From contig NC_092699.1 of NCBI RefSeq assembly GCF_964275005.1, positions 21,996,333-22,060,332 on the forward strand: a stretch of DNA of 64,000 nt. Direction: 5' to 3'. The translations under genes and the position numbers were made by a program. This DNA comes from Diadema setosum (lineage: Eukaryota; Echinodermata; Echinoidea; Diadematoida; Diadematidae). Each line of letters opens with the position of its first letter. Within the stretch, counting starts at the first letter, position 1. Shown here piece after piece: positions 13,604 to 26,749 of this stretch. The notes beneath the pieces are model-generated. The model was not told where the DNA came from. It did not search any database and saw nothing but the letters and a program-made list of their open reading frames with translations.

Positions 13604-13689
13604 TTAAACTATATTAGAACAATGTATAGGGCCTACTAACACCGTATATATAACACGTACAACCCTGCCTGAAAAATAAATGAATCTAT

Positions 13690-16430
13690 ATAAGGTATTG
13701 GCCTGTCGGATGCTGATGGGGAGATTGTTCCATAGTTTATGGGGCAAGAGAGGAAAAAGGTGCTATCAGACACCATAATGTGAACTGGTGGTACGAGGTC
13801 CGACGGGATAAGTGGAGACTGACAGTGGTAGCGGAACGAAGACGTCTGGTGTTGTATATAGTGTAGGATGTGGAGAGAAACAAGATCTTGAAGGTATAGG
13901 AAAGCGCGTGTCAGCTATCGGCTCGTGAAATAATGCAAATGTGACGAGATGATGGAGGCATGGGATAATCGTTCCGTTGATGACTTATTGAGATATCTCC
14001 TTATCTTTTCGATTTTGCAAACACCCCGTGAGGCAGATGGACAGATATTCTTAATCAGATGATCTGAGAGTCAGGTTGATGTCGAGAATGACCTCGAGGT
14101 CTCGAATACTCTCTCGATCGAAGAAATGCTTTCAGATTGAATTAAGTCAAGAAATGAATGACAGTCTAAATTACGGAACTTGGATGTCAAATGGAGCATT
14201 TAGATTTTGAGCTCGTGAAGCTTCCGTTTATGCTCAATGACAATCTCTTAACATCACTGAGACAGGCGGAGAGTCCTAGCATCGCCCCTTCGTGATCAAA
14301 ATGAGCTCATGAATGTCCCACGATCAAAGGTTTACTTGACTGTCATCAGCGTAGGGTGCATGTTGTATTCCATCAGCCGGCCCCCTGTTTCACAGTGTTT
14401 CTCACCAGTGTACACTTAGCTTTGTTAAAAATGGTTAAAGTTATATTATTGTTATTATCATTATCATTACTATTATTATTATTATCATTATCATTATTAT
14501 CATGAGTATTATTTTCATCATCATCATCATCATCATGCGGTCCGGAGGTGATGTCAATTGTCATAAGAAGATCTGAATGTTCAATTTTGGGTGTGTTTAT
14601 TCGTTTTTATTTTCAGTATCTTTTGAGCTTTTATTTCAGTCTTTATCTTCATTTTACAATGTAGGGCCTAATACCTTTTGACACACATAGGCCCTACCGT
14701 ATTGCAATCTCTGAATCGGAGACCACTGAAGCGACTCTTGGGTTCGTGAACATACTTCGTAAATGGATATCGAGGGCAGAGATCATAATATGTCTCTATG
14801 ACATTAATGGTTTATTCACTGCTCCTATAATAATGATTTTGGCATTATGACTTTTTAGTTTTTGTCTCGCACACTGCCAATTTTCTCTCAGCACCCATTG
14901 CTAGTCCCTGCAGACTATAAATACCATGCAGAATATGGTCATTTTGTCGTCTAATTTAAGACAGCTGGTCTTGGAATCATTCGGTACACATTATATTGTA
15001 TAAGGAGCCCCTTCCTGATAACACAACAGAAACACGTGTTTGGGTTGCGTGGAAATTATATACCTTGTTACCCTTCTGACCCGCTCTGATTTTAAGTCAG
15101 TAACGAAGGCGACCGCAAACAGCAAACTGAAAAGGGAATAACCTTGTTATACGGTAAAAGAGAGGTCATGTCATGATGTCATCATGTGAAATGGATAAAT
15201 GATTGTGTATTGCGTGTATAAATGAATATAAACACACTTGAATAATTGCTATATATGTATATTAGATCCACCTCCCTGTCATGATATTGCATGGACAGCC
15301 TCATGAAGGACGGCTGTAGGTCATAGCCGAGCCCCCGGCAACGCCCACAGAACCAACCAATCAGATCTCCGGAGAGCCAACACAACCCACTGGAATGTCT
15401 GCGTTGGTGCTCTTCCACGTCTTTCACACCCCTTCAGCCCCTTTCTTCCTATTGTGTAGGCCCTACTCTTTACAAATGCAGCAGACTGTGCAAATAGACA
15501 AGCACAACTGGGCCAAGGTAAAACCCCATCCTTTAAAATAACATTCAAAATCTCCCCTTCTAGCTTACATGGCAAGAGGAATGGAATGAGATAAGAACAA
15601 AATAATTGTTATATCAAGCCTATTGCAACAGAAGGGAGTAAGTATTGTTTGTAATATCATGCATTCATCTACGTTAATTCCCATAACCCGTTGGACGCTC
15701 TTTGACTTTCAATATCTAATTATGTTAAGAAGAATGAGTCTCAAATACGCCATCTGTAGATCCAACAAGAAGGTTTTTATTCACATGCGTCATGCACGCA
15801 GAGTATTGCTATGTTGTTAGTTCTTTAGTTCAAGTTCAATCATAGTTTATTTCCAATCAAAGAAAATCAAAACGTAATGCAAAGTATACATATCATAAAA
15901 TGATATTGTCTACACTTTTACAAAAGGTTCATGTAATATACGAAATAAATTATATACATCAACATATGTACAATAATCAGAAGGAACGATGCGTATACAT
16001 GTATACTTCGCGAGCTTTCAGAAAATAACTTCAATTTTGGAAAATAGCGATCCACAAAAAAGCTAAGCTTGTAGGACGTGGATCCCTAGATAATTGATGA
16101 GTAAGCAATATATTATTCAAGTTTGTTTTATTATTTTCTTACAGCATTTATATTAAATATAGATTACTTAAGTCGTTTGTAAAAAAACGACTTAAGTAAT
16201 GTTATGATTCATGTTATGATTCATATTATGATTCATGTTATGATTCATGTTTGCGAAAACTTTATCATTGTCCTAATACACTACCCTGACGAAGGCCCGA
16301 CGAGGCGGGTTAAAAATTTTGTGAATAAAAACCTTCTTATTAGATCAACAGATGGCGTATTTGAGACTCATTGTTCTTATAATTATAAAATTTGAAGACC
16401 AACACGTGGAAAATTCCAAGATGAACATTA
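13690..16430. repeat. Tandem segmental duplication, unit 1
   Basis: Opens with TTGGCCTGTCGGATGCTGAT and is repeated from about 16683. On the minus strand its beginning reads LWNNLP.SIRQAN, the C-terminal end of a LINE ORF2. It contains a TTA/TCA-rich tract at 14438-14535 and inverted copies of a roughly 80-base sequence at about 15710-15790 and 16312-16395. Compared with unit 2 it has about 400 extra bases at roughly 15800-16215, including a 12-base tandem repeat (ATGTTATGATTC) at its end. Confidence 0.75.
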
Positions 16431-16431
16431 T

Positions 16432-16516
16432 ATAGTTTGTGTAAAATCATGCAATGGTATGTGTATACATGAAACAAAAAATAACCACACACACACCAGG
16501 GAGGTGAGACACCTCC

Positions 16517-16551
<35 letters not shown>

Positions 16552-16675
16552 AAGGAAAAAGAAGAAACCATGCACTCACAAGGTACAAGATGTAAAAAGT
16601 TAGAGAAGACACAAACATACAATGCTCCCTGCAATTCAGTGCAAGTACAGGTACAACATGAATGCACAAAAACGG
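16432..16675 (+). repeat. CA-repeat-bearing dispersed repeat at the duplication junction
   Basis: About 240 bases nearly identical to 25830-26042, both with a (CA)n tract and AAACCATGCA.... It sits exactly between the two units of the segmental duplication and is cut off where unit 2 begins. Confidence 0.75.
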
Positions 16676-17217
16676 TATAAGGTATATTGGCCTGTCGGAT
16701 GCTGATAGGGAGATTGTTCCATAGTTTATGGGACAAGAGAGGAAAAAGGTGCTATCAGACACCATAATGTGAACTGGTGGTATGAGGTCCGACGGGATAA
16801 GTGGAGATTGGCAGTGGTAGCAGAACGAAGACGTCTGTATGGTGTTGTATATAATGGAGGATGTGGATGAAGAACACTGCGGAGAGAAACAAGATCTTGA
16901 AGGTATGGAAAGCGCGTGTCAGCTATCGGCTCGTGAAATAATGCAAATGTGACGAGATGATGGAGGCATGGAATAATCGTTCCCTTGATGACTTATCGAG
17001 ATCATTTTATCTCCTTATCTTTCCTGTTTTGCAAACACCGTATGAGGCAGATCAACAGATATTCTTAATCAGATGATCTGAGAGTCAGGTTGATGTCGAG
17101 AATGATCTCGAGGTCTCGAATACTCTTTGACGATCGAAGAAATGCTTTCAGATTGAAAGTCAAGAAATGAATGACGGTCATATATTACGGAACTTGGATG
17201 TGAAATGAAGCATTTAA

Positions 17218-17567
17218 AGGTCCAGTTTACCTTTGGGAGCAGTGATTTCAAAAATGTTCAAGATATCACATTTGATGCATACGTGTAGATCTGTTGTATC
17301 ATAAAACATCCTACCATATGAAATATTTGCAATAAAACCTAAAATATAAGGAGATATCAGGGTTTTTCTCAGTAAACCGTAACTGTATACGGTTTAGTCT
17401 GGAAACATTTTTTATTATAACTATTGTTCACATTTTGTGTATTTAACAACACTTAACATCGATTATACGGATTCAAATTTTGACAGTGGTTGTTTCTATC
17501 CCTAACTCACATTTTAGAACTATTTTAAAGCACTAATGCTTTCATCTGCAAATGGTAAATTATGCCT
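17218..17567 (+). mobile_element. TTAA-flanked MITE, AGGTCCAG family
   Basis: 350 bases beginning AGGTCCAGTTTACC and ending GGTAAATTATGCCT, with TTAA at 17214-17217 and 17568-17571. Unit 1 of the duplication lacks it at the matching place (about 14194), which shows the empty site. Confidence 0.8.
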
Positions 17568-17806
17568 TTAAGTTTTGAGCTCGTGAAGCTTCCGTTTATG
17601 CTCAAATGACAATCTCTTAACATCACTGAGACAGGCGGAGAGTCCTGTGAGTGATCAAAATGAGCTCATGAATGTCCCACGATCAAAGGTTTACTTGACT
17701 GTCATCACAGCGTAGGGTGCATGTTGTATTCCATCAGCCGGGCCCCCCTGTTTCACAGTGTTTCTCACCAGTGTACACTTAGCTTTGTTCAAAATGGTTA
17801 AAGTTA

Positions 17807-17807
<1 letters not shown>

Positions 17808-17863
<56 letters not shown>

Positions 17864-17889
17864 TATTATTATTATTATTGTAATTATCA

Positions 17890-17920
<31 letters not shown>

Positions 17921-17946
17921 TATTATTATTATTATTATTGTAATTA

Positions 17947-18003
<57 letters not shown>
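17808..18003 (+). repeat. (TTA)n microsatellite
   Basis: Nearly pure TTA repeats with internal GTAATTATCAT interruptions that themselves recur about 60 bases apart. The poly-Asn and poly-Ile open frames are artefacts. Confidence 0.9.
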
Positions 18004-18005
<2 letters not shown>

Positions 18006-19458
18006 GCTATCATCATTATTGTTTTCATCTTTATCCAGGGTGATCTCATTGTCAGAAGAAGATCTGAATGTGCAATTTTGGGTGTGTTTATTCGTTTTTA
18101 TTTTCAGTATCTTTTGAGCTTTTTCAGTCTTTATTTTCATTATACAATGTTGGGCCTGATACCTTTTGACACACATAGGCCTTACCGTATTGCAATCTCT
18201 GAATCCGAGACCTCTGAAGTGATTCTTGGGTTCGTGAACATACTTCGTAAATGGATATCGAAATGTGAGGCAGAGATCAATATGCCTCTATGACATGTAA
18301 TGGTTTATTCACTGCTCCTAACGATGATTCTGGCACTATTATTTAGTTTTTGTCTCGCACACTGCCAATTTTCTCTCGGCGCCCGTTGCTAGTCCATGCA
18401 GACTATAATACCATGCAGAATATGGTTACTTTGTCGTCTGGTCTTGGAATCATTCGCTATACACAGTATATAAGGAGCTCCTTCCTGGCAACACAACAGA
18501 AACACGTGTTTTGGTTGCGTGCAAATTATACCTTGTTACCACATGACCGGAGTCTGACCCGCTCTGATTTTAAGTCAGTAAAAGCGACCGCAAAACAGCA
18601 AATTGAAGAAGGAACCTTGTTATGCGGTAAAAGAGAGGTCATGTCATGATGTCATCATGTGAAATGGATAAATGATTGTGTATTGCGTGTATAACTGAAT
18701 AAACGCACTTGAATGATGATTGCTATGTAATAGATCCACCTTCCTGTTATGATATTGCCTCATGAAGGACGGTTGTAGGTCATAGCCGAGCCCCCGGCAA
18801 CGCCCACAGAACCAACCAATCAGATCTCCGGAGAGCCAACACAACCCACTGGAATGTTTACGTTTACGTTGGTGCTCTTCACGTCTTTCAGTCCTTCAGC
18901 CCCTTTCTTCCTTTTGTGTAGGCCCTACTCTTCACAAATGCAGCAGACTGTGCAAATAGACAAACATAACTGGGCCAAGGTAAAACCCCATATAACATTA
19001 AAAATCTCCCCATCTACCTTACATGGCAAGAATAATGGAATGAGATAAGAACAAAATAATTGTTATATCAAGCCTATTGCAACAGAAGGGAGTATTATTT
19101 GTAATAAAATTATCATCATGCATTCATCTACATTAATTCCCATAACCTGTTGGACGTTCTTTGACTTTGAATATCTAATTACAAGAAGAATGAGTCTCAA
19201 ATACGCCATTATTCTATGGATCCAACAAGGTTTTTATTCACATGCGTGTTGTTACGATGTAATATGTGGTTATGATTCATGTTTGCGAAAAACTTTATCA
19301 TTGTCCTAGTATGACACTACACTGACGAAGGCCCGAGGGGTCAAAAATTTTGAGAATAAAAACCTTCTTATTGGATCAACAGATGGCGTATTTGAGACTC
19401 ATTCTTCTTATAATATTATAAAATTTGAAGTCCAACATGTGGAAAATTCCGAGATAAA

Positions 19459-19460
<2 letters not shown>

Positions 19461-19551
<91 letters not shown>

Positions 19552-19560
19552 TGTATATAT
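19461..19560 (+). repeat. (TC)n followed by (TA)n microsatellite
   Basis: About 27 TC units directly joined to about 14 TA units and a TATATGTATATA tail. Confidence 0.95.
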
Positions 19561-20591
19561 AATAGTGCAAGAGATAGTTCCCTTCCCAAACGTCCGCGGT
19601 GCCTCATTGTGGGTATAATATACTGAAAGAAATTAGACCAAGGCAGACGTTGCTCTCGATCTTGAGTCTCCCTTTTATTCAGTCAAGCTTTCGACCAGTC
19701 ATCAGACCTTCCTCACTCCTAAGGATCTACCAACAGAATACCAGGTAGTTATTATCTGAATAACCTCATGTGTCATATTATGGGATGCAATGTCATATAT
19801 TACCAATCTTCTGAATTATTTCCATTATATACACAAATCAATCATTCAATTCAATACAAATATCCAATCTAGCCTCATCTCATCACCAAAATAACATCAT
19901 ATATCCAGAAAATATACATGAATAAATTCTTATATCATAGTGCTGACATGTAATAACCATATTTTCTCATAATTCTAAGCATAATAGTCACAAACAAAAT
20001 CATAAACATATGTTCATAATTTGCATTGCGTATGTATACATACACACACACACATGCATATACATATTCACATACACACACATACCCAAGCAAACACACA
20101 CACAGACACACACACAACTCCGGTTGATGTAATACTATCTAAATCAACATATCATATATATTTCTTATATTACCGAAATATGATAACCTGAACCACTGCC
20201 AAAATATATCAACTCTTGAATCAGATATTTAAACAATATTCTATGAATTACCTGCGTGAGACCTGTATCATTTGACATGTGTCCTGCATCACAGCACCAT
20301 GTGCTCATCTTTTGTCCAAAAAATACAATAATTAACATTCAATCATAATACTTCTTATTTTGCATTATACATTTCATTCATATCAAATCACATAAACTCA
20401 TTACGCTCAACATTATTCATATATACCCTCTTATGATCACACAATAAATATCGGTACATACAAATGAAATCTCAACAGTCGCGATATATCTAACCTGTAT
20501 TACCTGTGTTGGGCTATATGTCCTGTCTGGTCATGGCTGAGTGTTCTGCTACGGGTGTCTGAAGTTAGAGTGAGGGGGTTCGGGAAAGGGG
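19561..20591. other. No gene seen; Penelope-like end and AT-rich sequence
   Basis: On the minus strand about 19640-19740 reads GGTCTGATGACTGGTCGAAA...AATAAAA, resembling Penelope-like terminal sequence. The rest is AT-rich with a CA-rich tract at 20035-20120. Confidence 0.45.
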
Positions 20592-21534
20592 CTATGTTAG
20601 TCTGGGTACCAAAGGCTGAACCTTGTTTTACCGTCCACCCAATATTTTTTGATGGTTTTATCCTATTTCGGGGGTGCTGAGCCCGAATCTGCATGATGCA
20701 ACTCTTGCATCCTTGAGGGTTTTGAGATATTCAAGATGGCCGCAAAAATGGCCGCCCAAACCGGAAATTCCCATGTATTTCCTTCTAAATGGTGAGAAAT
20801 TGAAAACAATTGATGGTTTTACCCTATTTCGAGGGTGCTGAATCCAAATCTTGATGACGCAACTCTTGCATCCTTGAGGGTTTTGAGATATTCAAGATGG
20901 CCACCAAAATGGCCGCCCAAACCGGAAATTCCTATGCATTTCCTTCTAAATGGTGAGAAATAGAAAACAATTGATGGTTCTAAGCTATTTCGAAGGTGCT
21001 GGATCCAAATCTGGCCGATGCGACTCTTGCATCCTTGATGATATTGAGATATTCAAGATGGCCGCCAAAATGGCAGCCAAATTACCCGGAAATTCCTATG
21101 TATTTCCTTCTAAATGGTGAGAAGTTCAAAACAATTTGTGGTTCTAAGCTATTTCGAGGATGTTGAATCCGAATCTGGCTGTTGCGACTCTTGCATCATT
21201 GAGGATTTTGAGATATTCAAGATGGCCGGCAAATTGGCCGCCAAAATGGCCGCCCAAACCGGAAATTCCTATGTATTTCCTTCTTAGTGGTGAGTAATTG
21301 AAAACAATTGATAGTTCGAAGCTATTTCTATACGGTGCTGAATCCGAATCAGGATAATGCAACTCTTGCATTTAAGGGTTCTGAGATATTCAAGATGGCC
21401 GCCAAAATGGCCGCCAAAACCGGAAATTCCCCTGTATTTCCTTCTAAATGGCGGGAAATTGAAAAACTATTGATGGTTTTACCCTAGTTCGAGGGTGCTG
21501 AGTCAGAATCTTGATAAAACTCTTGTATCCTTAA

Positions 21535-22079
21535 AGGTAGGGGATACCTTTTACAGACCTCCCAAAATGCAGCAAAACATTAAATATGAACCTCAGGGGA
21601 CTTGTTTAGGCCACTGCTGAGAAATTTGGAAGTCAACAGTTATCTACAATTTGAATAATGCACAAAACTCAACTACTCAGTAGTTCTGTGTGTCAGCCAC
21701 ACTTAAGCCTTTTTGTTGCAGTCTTCTGTATTTTTTAATCTATAAACACAAATCTAAAAGTATAAGAGCTGATGTAATAACATATAGAGTGTGTGGCAAG
21801 ATGTTTGTAAGTTTTGATGAACTTTCTTCACAAAATATACATGAATTGATGGACACACATGCAGTGCATGGGTCTGCAAAGGTAGCCTAGTAATGTACTG
21901 GAATTTACGGTGAGCCCCGAAAAAAATTAAATTCAAAATCTAACGGTCAATAAAAATGCACTAAATGTTACCTTCCACTTTCAATACTTTATGGGAGTTT
22001 CTAAAATGATACTCTCTTCAACATACCACTGTATTTATACAACTCTTCATTTGAGGCATGCAAATGGGATTCCCTACCT
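21535..22079 (-). mobile_element. TTAA-flanked MITE, AGGTAGGG family, copy 2 (nested)
   Basis: 545 bases, inverted relative to copy 1 at 2560-3118, flanked by TTAA at 21531-21534 and 22080-22083. It interrupts a unit of the TU-like left arm: joining the flanks restores GTATCCTTAAGGGTTTTGAG, as in intact units. Confidence 0.9.
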
Positions 22080-22421
22080 TTAAGGGTTTTGAGATGATAA
22101 AGATGGCGACGAAAATGACCGCCAAAAATGGAAACTCACATATAGACCCCCTTTTTCCTTCTAAATGGTGTAAAATTGAAAACAAATTCATGGTTGTACC
22201 CTATTTTGAGTTTGCTGAATTTGAAGCTGCAGGATACAGCTCTTGCATCCTTAATGGTTTTGAGATGATAAAGATGGCCGCCAAAATGGCCCCCAAATGG
22301 CCGTCAAAAACGGAAATTCCCATGTAGGCCCCCTAATTCGTTCTATATGGTGTAAAATTGAACACAATTGGTAGTTTCACCCTATTTTGAGGGTGCTGAA
22401 TCCGAACCTGGTTGATGCAAC

Positions 22422-22427
<6 letters not shown>

Positions 22428-22455
<28 letters not shown>

Positions 22456-22472
22456 TTTTTGGGGGGGGGGGG
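22428..22472 (+). repeat. GT, T and G homopolymer tract
   Basis: TGTGTGTG run followed by about 22 T and about 11 G inside a TU-arm unit. Confidence 0.9.
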
Positions 22473-23681
22473 TTTGAGAATTCCAAGATGACTGCCAAAA
22501 TAACTGTCAATATTGAAATTTTTGAGACCCCATTCAGCACCCTCGACATTTTGTTGTTGCCATTTTTGCGTTCCTTAGGGTTTTGAGATGTCCAAGATGA
22601 CCGCCAAAATAATTGGCAGAAATTGAAATTCCAACGTTAATATTTTTTCTAAATGGTGAAAATTTGAAAATAAATTGGTCTCACCCCCATTTCGAGGGTG
22701 CTGAAGGTTTTGAGATATTTACAAATGTCCTGTATAAACGGAAATTCCTTGATATTATCTTATAAATTGTGAAATATTGTGCTATAATGTGAAGCGAGTG
22801 ATTAAATGCAATAATCCGTATTCTTGAATTCAAGTCGGTTGAGCAAATTTGTCAAATCAGCCAACAATTAATGGCATCAAAAATGACTGTCACAATGGTA
22901 TTGTAATATACTGAGATATTCCGATATGTCTCAAACGGAACTTTAACACGTAATGGAAAGAAAAATGATATTGACATCATACTGACACGTACAAACACAA
23001 GGATAAGACTGAAAATTCCTTTATGCACAATTGTTATAAAGTAATGCCTGTGGTAGCCAATAAGGGCTCTGCAGACTGATGTGAAGTTAATCCTCTTTGG
23101 CTATAAGAGTAATATTAAATTATGGCCTGCTGGTATGGTGTTGAAATTTGTCTTGTATTCTTATGAGTCTCGCCGCGTGCTCTTATGAAACTTGTGGCAT
23201 ATTCTGATTACGTCACTAGTAATGGTTGCATCCATGACCACTATAGTAGATAATTATCGATATAAGGGTAATTTCAAAAGCACTTTGCGTGCTTATGATA
23301 TTCGTAAGTAACTTGATACTGGACTATCAACTATTACCTTAGATGTTGTTGTTTGTTTGTTTGTTTGTTTTTTTACTGCGCGTTACCTGTGATTTTTCCA
23401 TCCCCTCGTGTGTATATATGATATCGTCGCTTGGGCGACAAGACCCTGTATCTAAAATTTTAGTGAAAATGACATTTTTTAAATAAACAGATAATCAGTT
23501 AATGATGCCCTGTCCAAACCTTAGCTCTCTTACCCCAAAAATGAAGCTACCATGGCATGTCAAAGGAAAGGTTCTCTCATTTGTTATAGTGCTTTGGCTG
23601 CCATGTTTGTTTGCTTTCTGTTTTTGTTTTTCTCTCCCGAACATGTGACATTTTGTAGATACGAGGTTTGTCGCCCCATAT

Positions 23682-23690
23682 GTATGTATG

Positions 23691-23743
<53 letters not shown>
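23682..23743 (+). repeat. (TATG)n-(TA)n microsatellite
   Basis: Three TATG units followed by about 25 TA units in the unique centre of the TU-like element. Open frames across it on both strands are artefacts. Confidence 0.95.
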
Positions 23744-23746
<3 letters not shown>

Positions 23747-25829
23747 CAATATTACATCATATTGAAGAAAAATTTGAAGCAGAACTATAAAAATGTCCAA
23801 CTCTTGTCTTCAACAATGTCATCAAGACTACCAATATAAACCAATTAACCAATGTGAGTGTTCATGGATGAAACGATTAAAACTGTTCATGGATTAAAAC
23901 TGGTAATATTGGGAATCTCGGTAAACTTCTCTACATCACTATCACAATATGATCGAGATGGGTATGTCTCGTCCACTGATTGTTAGTGTTCAAAACATAT
24001 CAGTGATATATAGATGAAGCAGTGTAATCTTTCAAATATTCAACCGCATCTGTAGTCTTGCAGGATTCATTCCTGGCACAGCTGTATCTTACAATCTCCA
24101 AGATATCCGGTAAAGCTGGTTTCCCTGTACAGCAAGCTCAGACTGGGATGGACAATATGCGTTCGTTTATCGGCGAAGTATGTGTGGGTTTAGATTCTGC
24201 CATTGACGAAAACATAAAATAGGGTAAAACCATTTATTGTTGTCAATTCCTCACTATCCTGGCGAGCAAATTGTTCTCAATTGCGAAACATTAAAATTGA
24301 AATACGTAGAAATTTCCGGTTTTGGCGGCCATTTTGAAATCGGAATAGGACAGAACCATCAATTGTTCTCAATTTTGAACCATTGAGAATGAAATACGTG
24401 AGAATTTCCGGTTTTGGCGGCCCTTTTGGCGGCCATCTTGAATATCTCAAAATCCTCAAGGATGCAGAAGTTGCATCATCCAGATTCGGACTCGGCACCC
24501 TCCACACAGGGTAAAGCCATCAATTGCTTTCAATTTCTTACCATTTGGAAGGAAATACATCGGAATTTCTGGTTTTAATTGGCGGTTATTTCGGCGGCCA
24601 CTTTGGCGGCCATCTCGAATATCTCAAAACCCTCAAGGATGCAAGAGTTGCATCATCCAGATTGGGATTCAGCACCATGGAAATAAGGTAAAACCATCGT
24701 TTTCAATTTCTCACCATTTAAAAGGAAATACATGGGAATTTCCGGTTTTGGCGGCCATTTTGGTGGCCATCTTGAATATCTCAAAACCCTCAAGGATGCA
24801 AGAGTTGCATCATCCAGATTTTGATTCAGCACCCTCGAAATAGGGTAAAACCATCAAGTGTTTTCAATTTCTCACCATTAAGAATGAAATACGTGAGAAT
24901 TTCTTGTTTTGGCGGCCATTTTGGCGGCCATCTGAATATCTCAAAATCCTCAAGGATGAAGGAGTTGCATCATCAAGATTTGGATTCAGCACCCTCCAAA
25001 TGGGGTAAAACCATCAATTGTTTTCAATTTCTCACCATTTAAAAGGAAATACATGGGAATATCCTGTTTGGGCGGCCATTTTGGCGGCCATCTTGAATAT
25101 CTCAAAATCCTCAAGGATGCAAGAGTTGCATCATCCAGATTTGGATTCAGCACCCTCGAAATAGGGTAAAACCATCAAGTGTTTTCAATTTCTCACCATT
25201 GAGAATGAAATACGTGATAATTTCTTGTTTTGGCGGCCGTTTTGGCGGCCATCTTGAATATCTCAAAATCCTCAAGGATGAAGGAGTTGCATCATCAAGA
25301 TTTGAATTCAGCACCCTCCAAACAGGGTAAAACCATCAATTGTTTTCAATTTTTCACCATTTAGAAGGAAATACATGGGAATTTCCGGTTTGGGCGGCCA
25401 TTTTGGCGGCCATCTTGAATATCTCAAAACCCTCAAGGATGCAAGAGTTGCATCATCCAGATTGGGATTCAGCACCCTCGAAATAGGGTAAAACCATCAA
25501 AAAACGTTGGGTGGACGGTAAAACAAGGTTATGCCCAAAAAGTGGCTTTGGCACCCAGACTATGTGGGGTTCATTGGTCAACGTTAATGCCATTGGGGGT
25601 CAGTGTTTTCAATTTCTTTATCCAGAAGGATTCTCTATGGAGGATTACTTGGTGGGATTTTGTTCTGATTGTCTCGATGCCTGTGATCTCTACATTGTCA
25701 ATTGAGTCATGCATAAGCGATTCTGAAGTGGTGGGTGCGGGGGGGGGGGGGATCGTGGTTGTAGATCGTTGTGGTGTGGTCATTGTTCTGTTGGTAGGCT
25801 GGAGATATATGTATATATATATATATATA

Positions 25830-26042
25830 TTAGTTTGTGTAAAATTATGCAATGGTATGTGTATACATGAAACAAAAAATAACCACCACACACACACACA
25901 CACCCACACACACACACATGAAGGAAAAAGAAGAAACCATGCACCCACAAGGTGCAAGAAGTAAAAAGTTAGAGAAGACACAAACATACAATGCTCCCTG
26001 CAAATCACTGCAAGTACAGGTACAACATGAATGCACAAAAAT
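25830..26042 (+). repeat. CA-repeat-bearing dispersed repeat, second copy
   Basis: Near-identical to 16432-16672 and here continues further to the right. Confidence 0.75.
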
Positions 26043-26749
26043 TACACTCTGCATGACATACACCACAAACATACAATACATATGCAAATAAAAGTGAGAG
26101 AAGATACAAGGGGGAGTGGTTACTTGCCACATATGAAACTTGGAAATGCAACCATCACATACAAGTATATGCACCATGATTATATTTAAAAAAACATTCA
26201 CCAACATAAATGCAATGGAAATTCAATCTGTATGTACAAGTTGTACTTACTAACACATTTATTGTGACTTGATAAGTGGCCAAGTAACTTTCTTCAGAGG
26301 CAGTGTAGAAGAGCATGTGTTCAACGACATGCTACATTGCACGCTCTCTTTCTTAACCTTTCTATTCTCGGTTAAACACAAGGCAGGTAATTTCTCTTTA
26401 TCGATTTCTACCTTGAGGCCACTGGCAGTGATTGTAACATTGCACTGGCATCATTTCAGTATGTCAATGTAATTCACACAAAGTATACATGAATTGCAAA
26501 TTTACAGTGATAACTACTGTACTAGTCACCCTGCTAATAACAATATTAGCAGAATAGGAATGACATACTATAATATTTCATCAGGGCTTGATATTAGCAG
26601 AACCACTGTCCACTAAGAACAGATGTCTGGCCATCAAATTTCCAAAAAGACTATCTTTTAGAGGCCTGATTGGGAAGGTAAAATTTTAAATGATTTTCTT
26701 TTATTTTGGGCTGCATTTTTCTTTTTTGGTGAGTTTGGTGAGTTTGACT

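Larger units (their letters stand above)
16683..19460. repeat. Tandem segmental duplication, unit 2
   Basis: Second copy of the 13690-16430 unit. It differs by a 350-base TTAA-flanked insertion at 17218-17567, by a longer (TTA)n tract (17808-18003), and by lacking the extra block found near 15.8-16.2 kb. It ends in a (TC)n-(TA)n microsatellite. Confidence 0.75.
20592..25568. mobile_element. TU-like foldback transposon with tandem-repeat arms
   Basis: Outer ends are inverted copies (TAGTCTGGGT.CCAAAG, then CCTTGTTTTACCGTCCACCC and TTTTTTGATGGTTTTA). Inside each end lies an array of about 160-base units containing GATATTCAAGATGGCCGCC and CCGGAAATTCC: left array 20650 to about 22700, right array about 24225 to 25500 in the opposite direction. 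The unique middle (about 22750-24200) has no recognisable transposase. Drosophila FB and sea urchin TU elements share this plan. A younger TTAA MITE sits in the left arm. Confidence 0.8.

Noticed and set aside
17691-18176. 161-residue poly-Asn open frame
   Set aside because: It is the (TTA)n tract read on the minus strand; the flanks are duplicated non-coding sequence.
23495-23839. ORFs on both strands about 100 residues long
   Set aside because: Both are carried by the (TA)n tract in the centre of the TU-like element.
20650-25500. Regular 160-base spacing reminiscent of a CRISPR array
   Set aside because: Whole units are repeated without unique spacers, the arrays are inverted, and the locus is eukaryotic.
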